From Solibacillus sp045640265 (GTDB taxonomy: Bacteria > Bacillota > Bacilli > Bacillales_A > Planococcaceae), in assembly GCA_045640265.1 (NCBI GenBank), contig JAZUES010000125.1, positions 1 to 14,332 on the forward strand: a stretch of DNA of 14,332 nucleotides, written 5' to 3'. Shown here in pieces: positions 5,825 through 13,755 of this stretch (position 1 is its first letter; the number at the start of each line of letters is the position of its first letter). The notes beneath the pieces were generated by a model, which searched no databases, was not told the DNA's origin, and saw only the letters and a program-made list of their open reading frames with translations. The translations under genes were made by a program, and so were the position numbers.

Positions 5825-7294
5825 TTGTCACAATTAGAGACTCCTTTGTTTGATGCGTTACTCAAGCATCGTAACAGACATCCTATTCAGTTCCATATTC
5901 CAGGTCATAAAAAAGGGCAAGGAATGGATCCAGCTTACCGTGAATTTGTAGGCGACAACGTTTTATCAATAGATTTAATTAATATTGCTCCACTAGATGA
6001 TTTACATGCTCCAAAAGGCGTTATACGCGAAGCACAGGATCTTGCGGCCAAAGCCTTTGGTGCTGACCATACATTTTTTTCCGTACAGGGTACTAGTGGC
6101 GCCATAATGACGATGATTCTGACCGTCGTCGGTCCAGGCGATAAAATCATAGTACCGCGGAATGTACATAAATCCATTATGTCCGCTATCGTATTTGCTG
6201 GTGCAATTCCTATTTTTGTCCACCCTGAAGTGGATCGTGAGCTTGGCATTTCCCATGGGATTTCACCCGAATCGGTAGAACGTGCTCTTGCAAAGTATCC
6301 AGATGCCAAGGCAGTACTCGTTATTAATCCAACCTATTTTGGCTTCGCTGCTGACTTAAAACGCATTGTTGATATTGTTCATGCTCACAATATTCCTGTT
6401 ATTGTGGATGAGGCTCATGGTGTTCATATTAAATTCCATGATGAATTACCGATTTCAGCGATGCAAGCTGGTGCAGATATGGCTGCAACGAGTATTCATA
6501 AACTTGGTGGTTCAATGACGGGTAGCTCTGTATTAAATGTTAAAGAAGGTTTAGTTTCTGCAAAGCGTGTGCAGGCGGTGTTTTCGATGTTAACAACAAC
6601 ATCTACATCTTACCCAATGCTAGCATCACTTGATACAGCACGTCGTCAGCTGGCCGTCCATGGGGAAGATTTACTTGGTGTTGCAATTCGCCTTGCCAAA
6701 GATGCACGAAAACGTATTTCAGCGATTCCCCACTTACATTGTGTTGGACGTGAAAAACTAGGTTCTTCTGCTACCTATGACATGGACCCTTTAAAGCTAT
6801 TAATTAGTGTGAAAGATCTTGGCATTACAGGTCATGTCGCAGAAGAATGGCTTCGTCAAAATGCGAATCTTGAAGTTGAGTTATCCGATTTATACAACAT
6901 TCTATGTTTAGTGACAATTGCCGACACAAAAAAGGAAATTAACTTATTAGTTAACGCACTAAAACGTATGTCTATAGCATTTGATTCCGAAGCGACCGTA
7001 ACGGAAACGAATGTTAATATTCCAGAAATACCAGCATTAGCAATGACGCCACGGGATGCATTTTATGCTCAAACTGAAAGCATACCTTTACGTGATGCTG
7101 AAGGCTATATTTGTGCTGAATTTATAATGGTATACCCGCCAGGAATTCCAATTTTTATTCCCGGGGAAATAATTACACAAAGCAATATCGATTTCATTAA
7201 AATGAATATCGAAGCAGGCCTTCCTGTGCAAGGTCCAGAAGATAATACATTACAAAATATCCGTGTCATAAAAGAACGAAAAGCAATCTATTAA
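5825..7294 (+). CDS. speA: Arginine decarboxylase (Orn/Lys/Arg decarboxylase family)
   Basis: A 489-residue PLP enzyme of the fold-type-I Orn/Lys/Arg decarboxylase family. In B. subtilis the close homologue SpeA converts arginine to agmatine, the first step of spermidine synthesis. Visible features are the N-terminal FHIPGHKKG (23-31), SVQGTSG (86-92), the cofactor-site DEAHG (195-199), SIHKLGGSMTG with the Schiff-base Lys at about 226, and the C-terminal PPGIPIFIPGE. I chose a TTG start at 5825: GAGGTGG ends 8 nt upstream and the resulting SQLETPLF start matches the family. A GTG at 5813 lies inside that ribosome binding site. Lysine specificity cannot be excluded from sequence alone. A terminator follows directly. 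Confidence 0.92.
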   Translation: MSQLETPLFDALLKHRNRHPIQFHIPGHKKGQGMDPAYREFVGDNVLSIDLINIAPLDDLHAPKGVIREAQDLAAKAFGADHTFFSVQGTSGAIMTMILTVVGPGDKIIVPRNVHKSIMSAIVFAGAIPIFVHPEVDRELGISHGISPESVERALAKYPDAKAVLVINPTYFGFAADLKRIVDIVHAHNIPVIVDEAHGVHIKFHDELPISAMQAGADMAATSIHKLGGSMTGSSVLNVKEGLVSAKRVQAVFSMLTTTSTSYPMLASLDTARRQLAVHGEDLLGVAIRLAKDARKRISAIPHLHCVGREKLGSSATYDMDPLKLLISVKDLGITGHVAEEWLRQNANLEVELSDLYNILCLVTIADTKKEINLLVNALKRMSIAFDSEATVTETNVNIPEIPALAMTPRDAFYAQTESIPLRDAEGYICAEFIMVYPPGIPIFIPGEIITQSNIDFIKMNIEAGLPVQGPEDNTLQNIRVIKERKAIY

Positions 7295-7334
7295 AAAGAC
7301 AGAAATGTTGGATGACCAGCATTTCTGTCTTTTT
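7293..7334. terminator. Shared bidirectional terminator (speA / lrgB)
   Basis: AAAAAGACAGAAATG (7293-7307) pairs perfectly with 7320-7334. Further pairing (one G-T) closes an ATGA tetraloop, giving about 19-20 bp. It has A and T tails on both sides, so it serves both convergent units. The left arm begins inside the speA TAA, and lrgB ends 3 bp to the right. Confidence 0.9.
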
Positions 7335-7337
7335 CAC

Positions 7338-8024
7338 TTATAAAAATAGTATTGCCACAAATGGAATGATAAATGCGCCAATTACTGCGCTTAATCCCAT
7401 CGAAAGTGACCCCATTGATAAATCTTTTTCACTATATTCTTTTAGTCTTGTTAATCCAACTCCATGTGAAGCACTTCCCATAGCAACACCACGACTAATG
7501 GCCGTATCTATTTTAAACAGCTTAAATACAGTTGGACCTAGTAGTGCTCCTGTAAATCCAGCGACCATTACAAGCACCGCTGTTAATGGTGCAATTCCAT
7601 TAATTGAATCACTTACCTGCATGGCTACTGGTGTCGTTAATGATTTTGGTAATGCCGTTAGTATAAAGGTATTGCTTGCTCCAAAAAGAATTAATAATAC
7701 AATGACACTAATTAATCCGGCTATCATTGCCATAACGACGCTGATTAAGATTGAATACTTATATTTAAAAACGAGTTCACGTTGGTTATATAGAGGAAAG
7801 GCAAGTGCAACAACAGCTGGTCCAAGCATTTTAGAGATCCAATGTCCACCTTCCATATATGTTTCATAAGGAATCTGAAATACAACTAAAATAACTGCCG
7901 TAATGATTGTTACTGTTAAAATTGGCAGTAAAAAGGGATTTCCAACTTTTAAATACAATTTATTCAGTACGACAAATAATACAACCGTACTAATGATGAT
8001 GAAGAGAATTTGCAGCAGATGCAT
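7338..8024 (-). CDS. lrgB: LrgB/CidB/PftB family membrane protein
   Basis: A 228-residue polytopic membrane protein of the LrgB family, about 7-8 helices. Family hallmarks are GGHWISKMLGPAVVALAFPLYNQ (about 59-81), LPKSLTTPVAMQVSDSINGI (about 124-143) and the glycine-rich GVAMGSASHGVGLTRL (about 179-194). LrgB-type proteins were first linked to holin-like control of murein hydrolases. In B. subtilis the LrgA/LrgB pair PftA-PftB imports pyruvate. The ATG has GAGGAG 10-11 nt upstream, lying inside lrgA; the two genes overlap by 35 bp, suggesting coupled translation and a joint complex. Which paralogue this is (cid, lrg or pft) is not settled by sequence. Its position after pdhABCD favours a pyruvate role, as inference. 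Confidence 0.9.
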   Translation of the reverse strand: MHLLQILFIIISTVVLFVVLNKLYLKVGNPFLLPILTVTIITAVILVVFQIPYETYMEGGHWISKMLGPAVVALAFPLYNQRELVFKYKYSILISVVMAMIAGLISVIVLLILFGASNTFILTALPKSLTTPVAMQVSDSINGIAPLTAVLVMVAGFTGALLGPTVFKLFKIDTAISRGVAMGSASHGVGLTRLKEYSEKDLSMGSLSMGLSAVIGAFIIPFVAILFL

Positions 8025-8403
8025 GGTTCGCTTTCTCCTCCTTTTTTTTCAGTTCTTTCTTCTCTACAAATTGACTCACTTTTCCCGTCACAATGAGAGA
8101 AAAAACCGTACTTACAATAACCGCCAAAATTAATAATGCCCCCGAAACGGATAAGAGCTCAGGATAATTAATAACAGCCACTGTCGAAGGGATAAAAAAT
8201 AATGTTAAAAACGCTAACAAAAAACTAGCTCCTTGCTGTATGTATGCAACTTTTAAAACCTTAAAAAATAAAGCGAGCCACAATAATACAAGTCCAATAA
8301 TACTACCAGGAATAATTATTCCTGTTAACTTCACAATCCATTCCCCGAGCAAATAAAAGCAAAAAATAATTCCGATTTGTACAATCGTACGGATAATGTT
8401 CAT
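7990..8403 (-). CDS. lrgA: LrgA/CidA/PftA family small membrane protein
   Basis: A 137-residue protein with four predicted membrane helices (about 5-24, 27-46, 58-79 and 87-110) and the family motif IPGSIIGLVLLWLAL (about 30-44). It partners LrgB as a holin-like or pyruvate-transport subunit. The ribosome binding site GGAGAGGAG sits 5 nt before the ATG at 8403, which decides this start although the frame stays open 23 codons upstream. After the last helix the tail is very basic (KKELKKKEEK) and ends ANSLHHH. That tail is encoded in the DNA that overlaps lrgB, and the odd histidine end may reflect the constraint of the overlap. The long structured region upstream could be its leader. Confidence 0.9.
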   Translation of the reverse strand: MNIIRTIVQIGIIFCFYLLGEWIVKLTGIIIPGSIIGLVLLWLALFFKVLKVAYIQQGASFLLAFLTLFFIPSTVAVINYPELLSVSGALLILAVIVSTVFSLIVTGKVSQFVEKKELKKKEEKANHASAANSLHHH

Positions 8404-8417
8404 GTGTACTCCTCTCC

Positions 8418-8569
8418 TATACGTATTTATCCCGTATAACGGGCAGGACGCCCACCTTAAGGCTTTAAGCAAGCAGGTGGAGCCACATACCCCGGTTTGT
8501 TAAATTAACAACCAGCGCAGGATGAAGAAAAACCCTACTAATTGAAGTTTCACTTTATTTTACGCCCAC
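8418..8569 (-). other. Structured GC-richer element upstream of lrgA (leader RNA or degenerate repeat)
   Basis: This stretch is clearly richer in GC than its AT-rich flanks and dense in inverted repeats. Read on the minus strand, in order: an imperfect hairpin GGTTGTTA/TAACAAACC (8513-8494); CCACCT/AGGTGG (8480-8475 with 8457-8452); CCCGT-ATA-ACGGG (8443-8431); and TATACG/CGTATA (8438-8433 with 8423-8418), which ends against the lrgA ribosome binding site. The last two share bases 8433-8435 and cannot form together. An 8-bp direct repeat, ACGCCCAC, occurs at 8448-8455 and 8562-8569. It may be a cis-regulatory leader, or a small repeat or miniature element copied elsewhere in the genome. No known riboswitch class is recognised. 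Confidence 0.45.
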
Positions 8570-8710
8570 TCAAAAAATATGTCTATTTTGTTTCTATAAA
8601 TAATTTATAAAATTTATGCACTTTCGATGGAGTTAACGAGAATTACAAACAAATAGATGATATCGTCATTTGATCAGTATAATAATTGCTTAACAGAGGT
8701 TTGTGGAACC
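8570..8710. other. AT-rich gap between the pdh terminator and the lrgA leader
   Basis: About 140 bp without a gene. The lrgAB promoter is expected here on the minus strand. TATAAA and TATACT hexamers exist, but none has a good -35 at 16-18 bp, and I see no clear LytTR-type or catabolite (cre) site. Confidence 0.5.
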
Positions 8711-8751
8711 AAAAAAAGGCTACGCAGTATTTTGCATACTGCGTAGCCTTT
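8711..8751 (-). terminator. pdh operon terminator
   Basis: AAAGGCTACGCAGTAT (8715-8730) and its perfect complement (8736-8751) make a 16-bp stem with a TTTGC loop. On the minus strand it is followed by seven T (A at 8711-8717). It lies 16 bp after the pdhD stop and should separate pdh from lrgAB. Confidence 0.92.
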
Positions 8752-8767
8752 AAAATTTTAAATATAA

Positions 8768-10180
8768 TTATTTAGATACGATGTGGATTGGGTTGCCTAG
8801 TAATACTTCGGCAGCTTCCATCGTAATTTCACCTAAAGTTGGATGTGCATGGATAGTTAATGCGATATCTTCTGCAGTCATACCAGCTTCGATAGCAGTA
8901 GCCATTTCAGCGATCATATCAGAAGCACCAACACCAACGATTTGAGCACCTACTAATAAGCCGTCTTCTTTACGAGCTACTAATTTTACGAAACCTTCTG
9001 TTGCATTAAGAGCTAATGCACGACCGTTTGCAGCGAATGGGAATTTTGCAGCTTTCACTTCAAAACCTTCCGCTTTAGCTTGCTCTTCAGAGTAACCTAC
9101 AGTAGCCATTTCTGGATCTGTGAAGCATACTGCTGGAATTGCTAAGTAATCAACTACTGATGATTCACCAGCGATTGCTTCTGCAGCAACTTTACCTTCA
9201 TAAGAAGCTTTGTGGGCAAGTTGTGGGCCTGAAACGATATCACCAATAGCAAAGATGCTTGGTACTGAAGTACGACCTTGTTTGTCTACTTCTAATAATC
9301 CGCGCTCTGCATATTTAATACCGATTTGTTCTAAGCCTAATTCATCAGTGTTTGGACGACGACCTACAGTTACTAATACGTAATCTGCTTCAACAGTTTT
9401 TTCTTGACCGTCAGCTTCATAAGTTACAACTACGCCGTTTTTAGTTTCTTTAACGCCTTTAGCAGATGCACCTACTACTACTTCAACGCCTTTTTTCTTA
9501 AGACCTTTTTTAACGATTTGAGTCATTTGTTTTTCGAAACCAGCTAAGATGTCTTTGCCGCCTTCGATAATTGTTACTTGAGAACCTAAGTTAGCATAAG
9601 CAGAACCTAGCTCAGTACCAATGTAACCGCCACCGATAACAACTAATTTACCTGGTACTTCAGGGAATGATAATGCACCAGTTGAACTTACTACGCGATC
9701 AGTAAATTTGAATGTTGGGATTTCGATTGGACGAGATCCTGTTGCTAAGATACAGTTTTTGAATGTATAAGTTTGAGCTTTTTCGCCATCGATTACACGT
9801 ACAGTGTTACCGTCTACAAAGTAAGCTTCACCTTTAATGACATCAACTTTGTTACCTTTTAATAAGCCTTCAACGCCGCCTACTAATTTTTTAACAACGC
9901 TATCTTTGAAAGCTTGTGCTTTAGTCCAGTCAAGTTTAACTTCTGATGCAACAACACCCATATCATCTGAATGTTGTGCATGCTCGAAACGGTGACCAAC
10001 TGAGATTAAAGCTTTTGATGGGATACAACCTACGTTTAAGCAAACGCCCCCTAATGCTCCACGCTCAACGACTGTTACTTTTTGGCCTGTTTGTGCTGCA
10101 CGAATTGCTGCAACATATCCCCCAGGACCTGACCCCACTACAAGAGTATCTAATTCGATTGGAAAATCTCCTACTACCAT
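8768..10180 (-). CDS. pdhD: Dihydrolipoyl dehydrogenase, E3 of pyruvate dehydrogenase
   Basis: A 470-residue FAD disulfide oxidoreductase that reoxidises dihydrolipoyl groups on E2 with NAD+. Visible motifs are the FAD-binding VVGSGPGGY (14-22), the redox-active disulfide GGVCLNVGCIPSK (Cys47 and Cys52), a second nucleotide-binding fold VVIGGGYIGTELG (about 180-193), the FAD motif SIFAIGDI (about 308-315) and the dimer-interface catalytic HAHPTLGE (His446, Glu451). Length matches B. subtilis PdhD. The start is set by GGAGG 8 nt upstream, which lies within the last codons and stop of pdhC. It is the last gene of the four-gene operon and is followed by a strong terminator. The protein may also serve other 2-oxoacid dehydrogenases. 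Confidence 0.97.
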   Translation of the reverse strand: MVVGDFPIELDTLVVGSGPGGYVAAIRAAQTGQKVTVVERGALGGVCLNVGCIPSKALISVGHRFEHAQHSDDMGVVASEVKLDWTKAQAFKDSVVKKLVGGVEGLLKGNKVDVIKGEAYFVDGNTVRVIDGEKAQTYTFKNCILATGSRPIEIPTFKFTDRVVSSTGALSFPEVPGKLVVIGGGYIGTELGSAYANLGSQVTIIEGGKDILAGFEKQMTQIVKKGLKKKGVEVVVGASAKGVKETKNGVVVTYEADGQEKTVEADYVLVTVGRRPNTDELGLEQIGIKYAERGLLEVDKQGRTSVPSIFAIGDIVSGPQLAHKASYEGKVAAEAIAGESSVVDYLAIPAVCFTDPEMATVGYSEEQAKAEGFEVKAAKFPFAANGRALALNATEGFVKLVARKEDGLLVGAQIVGVGASDMIAEMATAIEAGMTAEDIALTIHAHPTLGEITMEAAEVLLGNPIHIVSK

Positions 10181-10183
10181 TTT

Positions 10184-11542
10184 TTACGCCTCCATTAATA
10201 AAAGTTGCGGCTCACTTAATAAACGTTTTAAATGATTTAAAGCGTTTTGTGCAGTCGCACCATCGATCATTCGATGATCAAAGCTCAATGATAATGCTAA
10301 CACATGTGCCGCTACAATTTCACCATTTTTTATTACTGGTTTCTCTGAAATTCGACCAATTCCTAAAATCGCCACTTCAGGATGGTTTATAACTGGTGTA
10401 AACCATTGACCACCTGCAGATCCGATATTTGAAATCGAAATTGATGCGCCTTTCATTTCGTGCGGTGCTAGCTTACCATCACGTGCTTTTACAGCTAGTT
10501 CATTAATTTCAGCAGATAAGCTAAATACGGATTTTTGATCTGCATGCTTAATTACTGGAACTAATAAACCTCTGTCTGTATCAGCAGCAATACCTATATT
10601 ATAGTAATGTTTTTGAATAATTTCTTGTGTCGCGTCATCTAGTGAACGGTTGAATTCAGGATATTTACGTAAAGTCGAGATTAAAGCCTTCACAACATAC
10701 GGTAAATATGTTAATTTAATCCCCTGCTCTGCTGCAATATCTTTGAATTGTTTGCGGTGTGCAACTAGTTCTGTTACATCCACTTCGTCCATTAATGTTA
10801 CGTGTGGTGCAGTATGTTTTGAATGAACCATCGCTTTGGCAATTGCTTTTCGGATGCCACTCATTTTTTCACGTGTTTCAGGGAATTCCCCTTCAAGTAC
10901 AACTGGTACTGCAGATGCCTTTTCTTCTGTTGTTGTAGCTGTAGCTTTTACTTCCTGTGCTTCTTCCACAGGAGCAGATTTTTGGCTACCGTTTAAGAAG
11001 CTTTCAATATCTTCTTTTAATACACGGCTATTTTTCCCTGTACCCGTTACTTGTTGGATATCTACACCTTTTTCACGTGCATATTTACGAACAGATGGCA
11101 TCGCAATAATACGCTTATTCGAAGATGCTTCGTCTGATTTCCCTGATGCAGCTTCTTCTTTTTTTGCTTCTTGCTTGTCAGATACTACTTCTTCTTTTTT
11201 CACATCTTGACCAGCTTCAGCAGTGCTTTGTACTTGCGCTTCTGTTTTACTTGCTTCATTTGACGCGTGATGATCGTCACCTTTTAGTTTCAGGTCTTCA
11301 TAGCCTGGCGCATTAAAGCGAATTAATGCATCGCCCACTACCGCAACTGTGCCTTCTTCTACAAAAATTTCTTCAACTGTTCCGTCTACTGGAGAAGGAA
11401 TTTCTACTACTGCTTTATCATTTTGAACTTCGGCTAAAATATCATCTTCTTTTACTTGATCGCCTGGTTTAACAAACCATTTAACGATTTCACCTTCATG
11501 AATACCTTCACCGATATCTGGTAAACGAAATGTAAATGCCAT
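10184..11542 (-). CDS. pdhC: Dihydrolipoyllysine acetyltransferase, E2 of pyruvate dehydrogenase
   Basis: A 452-residue E2 core that carries the acetyl group from E1 to CoA. Domains in order: one lipoyl domain (about 1-78) with the lipoylated Lys in QNDKA (Lys43); a long flexible linker rich in Glu, Ala, Lys and Ser (about 85-143); a peripheral-subunit-binding domain (about 146-184, MPSVRKYAREKGVD); a second linker; and the acyltransferase domain (about 215-452) with the catalytic DHRMIDG (His423, Asp427). One lipoyl domain is normal for Bacillus. The linker contains repeated KKEE-type blocks and may vary between strains. The ribosome binding site GAGGGTGA lies just upstream. The gene starts 18 bp after pdhB and ends 3 bp before pdhD. 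Confidence 0.97.
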   Translation of the reverse strand: MAFTFRLPDIGEGIHEGEIVKWFVKPGDQVKEDDILAEVQNDKAVVEIPSPVDGTVEEIFVEEGTVAVVGDALIRFNAPGYEDLKLKGDDHHASNEASKTEAQVQSTAEAGQDVKKEEVVSDKQEAKKEEAASGKSDEASSNKRIIAMPSVRKYAREKGVDIQQVTGTGKNSRVLKEDIESFLNGSQKSAPVEEAQEVKATATTTEEKASAVPVVLEGEFPETREKMSGIRKAIAKAMVHSKHTAPHVTLMDEVDVTELVAHRKQFKDIAAEQGIKLTYLPYVVKALISTLRKYPEFNRSLDDATQEIIQKHYYNIGIAADTDRGLLVPVIKHADQKSVFSLSAEINELAVKARDGKLAPHEMKGASISISNIGSAGGQWFTPVINHPEVAILGIGRISEKPVIKNGEIVAAHVLALSLSFDHRMIDGATAQNALNHLKRLLSEPQLLLMEA

Positions 11543-11560
11543 CTATCTCACCCTCAATTC

Positions 11561-12538
11561 TTAGAATGTTAAAACTTTCTTCGCAGTTTCCATTACATCT
11601 TTATAAGTTGGTAACCATACACCTTCTGCTTGTGGGAACGGATAAATTGTATCCGGTGCAGTAACACGTAATACTGGCGCTTCTAATGAAAGAATCGCAC
11701 GTTCTGTGATTTCTGCCACAACATTTGCTGCGATACCAGCTTGTTTTTGTGCTTCTTGCACAACAATGGCACGACCTGTTTTTTCAACTGAAGCAATAAT
11801 TGTTTCAATATCTAGTGGTTGAATTGTACGCAAGTCGACAACTTCAACTGAGTACCCTTCTTTTTCAAGTTCTTCTGCTGCTTTTAAGCTTTCATGAACC
11901 ATCTGGCCGTATGCAAAGATTGAAAGGTCTTTCCCTTCACGTTTCACATCTGCTTTACCAAGTTCAATTGTGTATGCTTCTTCCGGAACTTCTTCACGGA
12001 ATGAACGATATAATTTTAAGTGCTCTAAGAAAATAACTGGGTCATTATCGCGAATTGAGGCGATTAATAAACCTTTTGCATCATATGGTGTTGAAGGAAC
12101 AACTACTTTTAAACCTGGTGATTGTGCCATTAAACCTTCTAAAGAGTCTGAGTGCATTTCGGGTGTATGTACCCCGCCACCAAATGGAGAACGAATTGTA
12201 ACTGGCGCATTGTACGTACCACCAGAGCGGTATCTCATACGAGCTAATTGCCCACTAATTGAGTCCATTACTTCGAAAACGAAGCCGAAAAACTGAATTT
12301 CAGGAACTGGACGGTAACCAGTTAACGCTAAACCAATCGTTAAACCACCGATACCTGATTCTGCAAGTGGTGTATCGAACACACGATCTACGCCGAATTC
12401 TTTTTGAAGACCTTCCGTTGCACGGAATACCCCACCGTTTACACCAACGTCTTCCCCGAATACTAATACGTTTTCATCGTTTTTTAATTCGCAACGTAAT
12501 GCATCTGTAATTGCTTGAATCATCGTCATTTGTGCCAT
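11561..12538 (-). CDS. pdhB: Pyruvate dehydrogenase E1 component, beta subunit
   Basis: A 325-residue subunit, the usual length, that forms the alpha2-beta2 thiamine-diphosphate E1 enzyme with PdhA. Recognisable elements are VFGEDVG (26-32), DTPLAESGIGGLTIGLA with the TPP-activating Glu at about residue 60, PEIQFFGF (79-86), SPFGGGVHTPEMHSD with active-site histidines (124 and 129), and the C-terminal GVWLPTYKD. The ATG at 12538 has AAGGAG about 12 nt upstream inside the pdhA end; an internal ATG at residue 4 or 6 is a less likely alternative. It begins 3 bp after the pdhA stop, consistent with translational coupling and 1:1 subunit production. Confidence 0.97.
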   Translation of the reverse strand: MAQMTMIQAITDALRCELKNDENVLVFGEDVGVNGGVFRATEGLQKEFGVDRVFDTPLAESGIGGLTIGLALTGYRPVPEIQFFGFVFEVMDSISGQLARMRYRSGGTYNAPVTIRSPFGGGVHTPEMHSDSLEGLMAQSPGLKVVVPSTPYDAKGLLIASIRDNDPVIFLEHLKLYRSFREEVPEEAYTIELGKADVKREGKDLSIFAYGQMVHESLKAAEELEKEGYSVEVVDLRTIQPLDIETIIASVEKTGRAIVVQEAQKQAGIAANVVAEITERAILSLEAPVLRVTAPDTIYPFPQAEGVWLPTYKDVMETAKKVLTF

Positions 12539-12541
12539 GGC

Positions 12542-13657
12542 TTATTTCGACTCCTTCTCTTTATAAGTTGCATATTGCTCTTTTAAGTTCACAGGCATTT
12601 CGCTAGCATACATATTATCCATTAGCTCTGTCACTTTTTGTTTTGGAGCTTGGTCAGCTAATTTAATTGCTTCTTTAATTTCTTCTTTTGCACGTTCAAT
12701 TACTTCTTCTTCTTTTTTCTCGTTCCATAATTTTTTTGCTTCTAAGAACTTACGGAAACGAACAAGTGGGTCTTTTGCTGACCACTCATCATCTATGTCA
12801 GAAGTGCGGTAACGCGTTGGGTCATCCCCAGCCATTGTATGTGGACCATAACGGTAACACATAGTCTCAATTAACGTAGGACCTTCACCACGAACCGCGC
12901 GATCACGTGCATCTTTTGTTGCTACATAAACAGCTAGTGGATCCATACCATCAACTAAAACGCTCGGAATACCTGCTGCAATTCCTTTTTGTGCAATTGT
13001 TTTCGCTGCAGTTTGTAATTCACGTGGCGTTGAAATTGCATATTGGTTATTTTGTACGATGAAAATTGCTGGGGCTTTAAATGCACCCGCAAAGTTAATT
13101 CCTTCATAGAAATCCCCTTGTGAAGAACCACCGTCACCTGTATATGTGATAGCTACAGTATTGGATTTACGTTTTTTCAAGCCAAGTGCAACACCCGCAG
13201 TTTGAACGTATTGTGCACCGATAATAATTTGTGGAGCTAGAATATTTACGCCTTCAGGTACTTGGTTACCAACAAAGTGACCGCGGCTAAATAAAAATGC
13301 TTTCCATAATGGTAAACCGTGCATCACGATTTGAGGAACATCACGGTAACCCGGTAAAATCCAATCTTCCTTCTCTAGCGCATAATGAGAAGCTAATTGT
13401 GATGCCTCTTGACCAGCAGTAGGAGCATAGAAGCCAAGTCGTCCTTGACGGTTTAATGAAATCGAACGTTGATCTAAAATACGTACATAAACCATTCGTG
13501 ACATTAATTCCACTAATTCCTCATCAGATAAATCAGGCATTGCTGCTTCATTTACAATTTCGCCTTGCTCATTTAAAATTTGAAACATTTCAAACTGATC
13601 TTCAATTTGTTTTAATGTGCCAGCTGGGTCAAATTGTTTCATCATTTTTTCTTCCAT
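12542..13657 (-). CDS. pdhA: Pyruvate dehydrogenase E1 component, alpha subunit
   Basis: A 371-residue TPP-dependent subunit that decarboxylates pyruvate and acetylates the E2 lipoyl group. The TPP motif runs from GDGG (174-177) to NN (203-204). Other family segments are LDQRSISLNRQGRLGFYAP (about 61-79), LPGYRDVP (101-108) and the RYGPHTMAGDDPTRYR loop (about 268-283), which aligns with the regulated loop of eukaryotic E1. The frame is open to an ATG at 13666, but AAAGGGG touches that codon; the ATG at 13657 is 9 nt from it and gives the B. subtilis length, so I prefer it. First gene of the operon, with a good promoter about 70 bp upstream. Confidence 0.97.
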   Translation of the reverse strand: MEEKMMKQFDPAGTLKQIEDQFEMFQILNEQGEIVNEAAMPDLSDEELVELMSRMVYVRILDQRSISLNRQGRLGFYAPTAGQEASQLASHYALEKEDWILPGYRDVPQIVMHGLPLWKAFLFSRGHFVGNQVPEGVNILAPQIIIGAQYVQTAGVALGLKKRKSNTVAITYTGDGGSSQGDFYEGINFAGAFKAPAIFIVQNNQYAISTPRELQTAAKTIAQKGIAAGIPSVLVDGMDPLAVYVATKDARDRAVRGEGPTLIETMCYRYGPHTMAGDDPTRYRTSDIDDEWSAKDPLVRFRKFLEAKKLWNEKKEEEVIERAKEEIKEAIKLADQAPKQKVTELMDNMYASEMPVNLKEQYATYKEKESK

Positions 13658-13726
13658 ATTATCCATCCCCTTTAAACTGTATTAAAAAAAAATCATTTTC
13701 AATTAGTACAACTTTCTACTAACCCG

Positions 13727-13755
13727 AGTATAATGAATAAATTTCCATCGGTCAA
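13727..13755 (-). promoter_or_regulatory. Sigma-A promoter for pdhABCD
   Basis: On the minus strand TTGACC (13755-13750) and TATACT (13732-13727) are spaced 17 bp, each five of six to consensus, about 70 bp upstream of the pdhA start. It is the best promoter in the window and fits a highly expressed operon. Confidence 0.8.

Noticed and set aside
5935..6309. Minus-strand frames opposite speA
   Set aside because: They overlap the conserved PLP-enzyme coding region, with no promoter or ribosome binding site.
7312..7869. Long open frame on the plus strand opposite lrgB (185 codons)
   Set aside because: It lies antisense to a clear LrgB membrane protein, has no ribosome binding site, and starts inside the shared terminator. 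It is a composition shadow.
8500..8553. 17-residue hydrophobic peptide frame (GTG start, minus strand) in the lrgA leader, possible leader peptide or toxin
   Set aside because: No ribosome binding site at a workable distance, and it runs through the base-paired element. Chance is more likely.
9946..12510. Several plus-strand open frames opposite pdhD, pdhC and pdhB
   Set aside because: All are antisense to strongly supported pdh genes and show low-complexity or Leu/His-rich composition typical of shadow frames.
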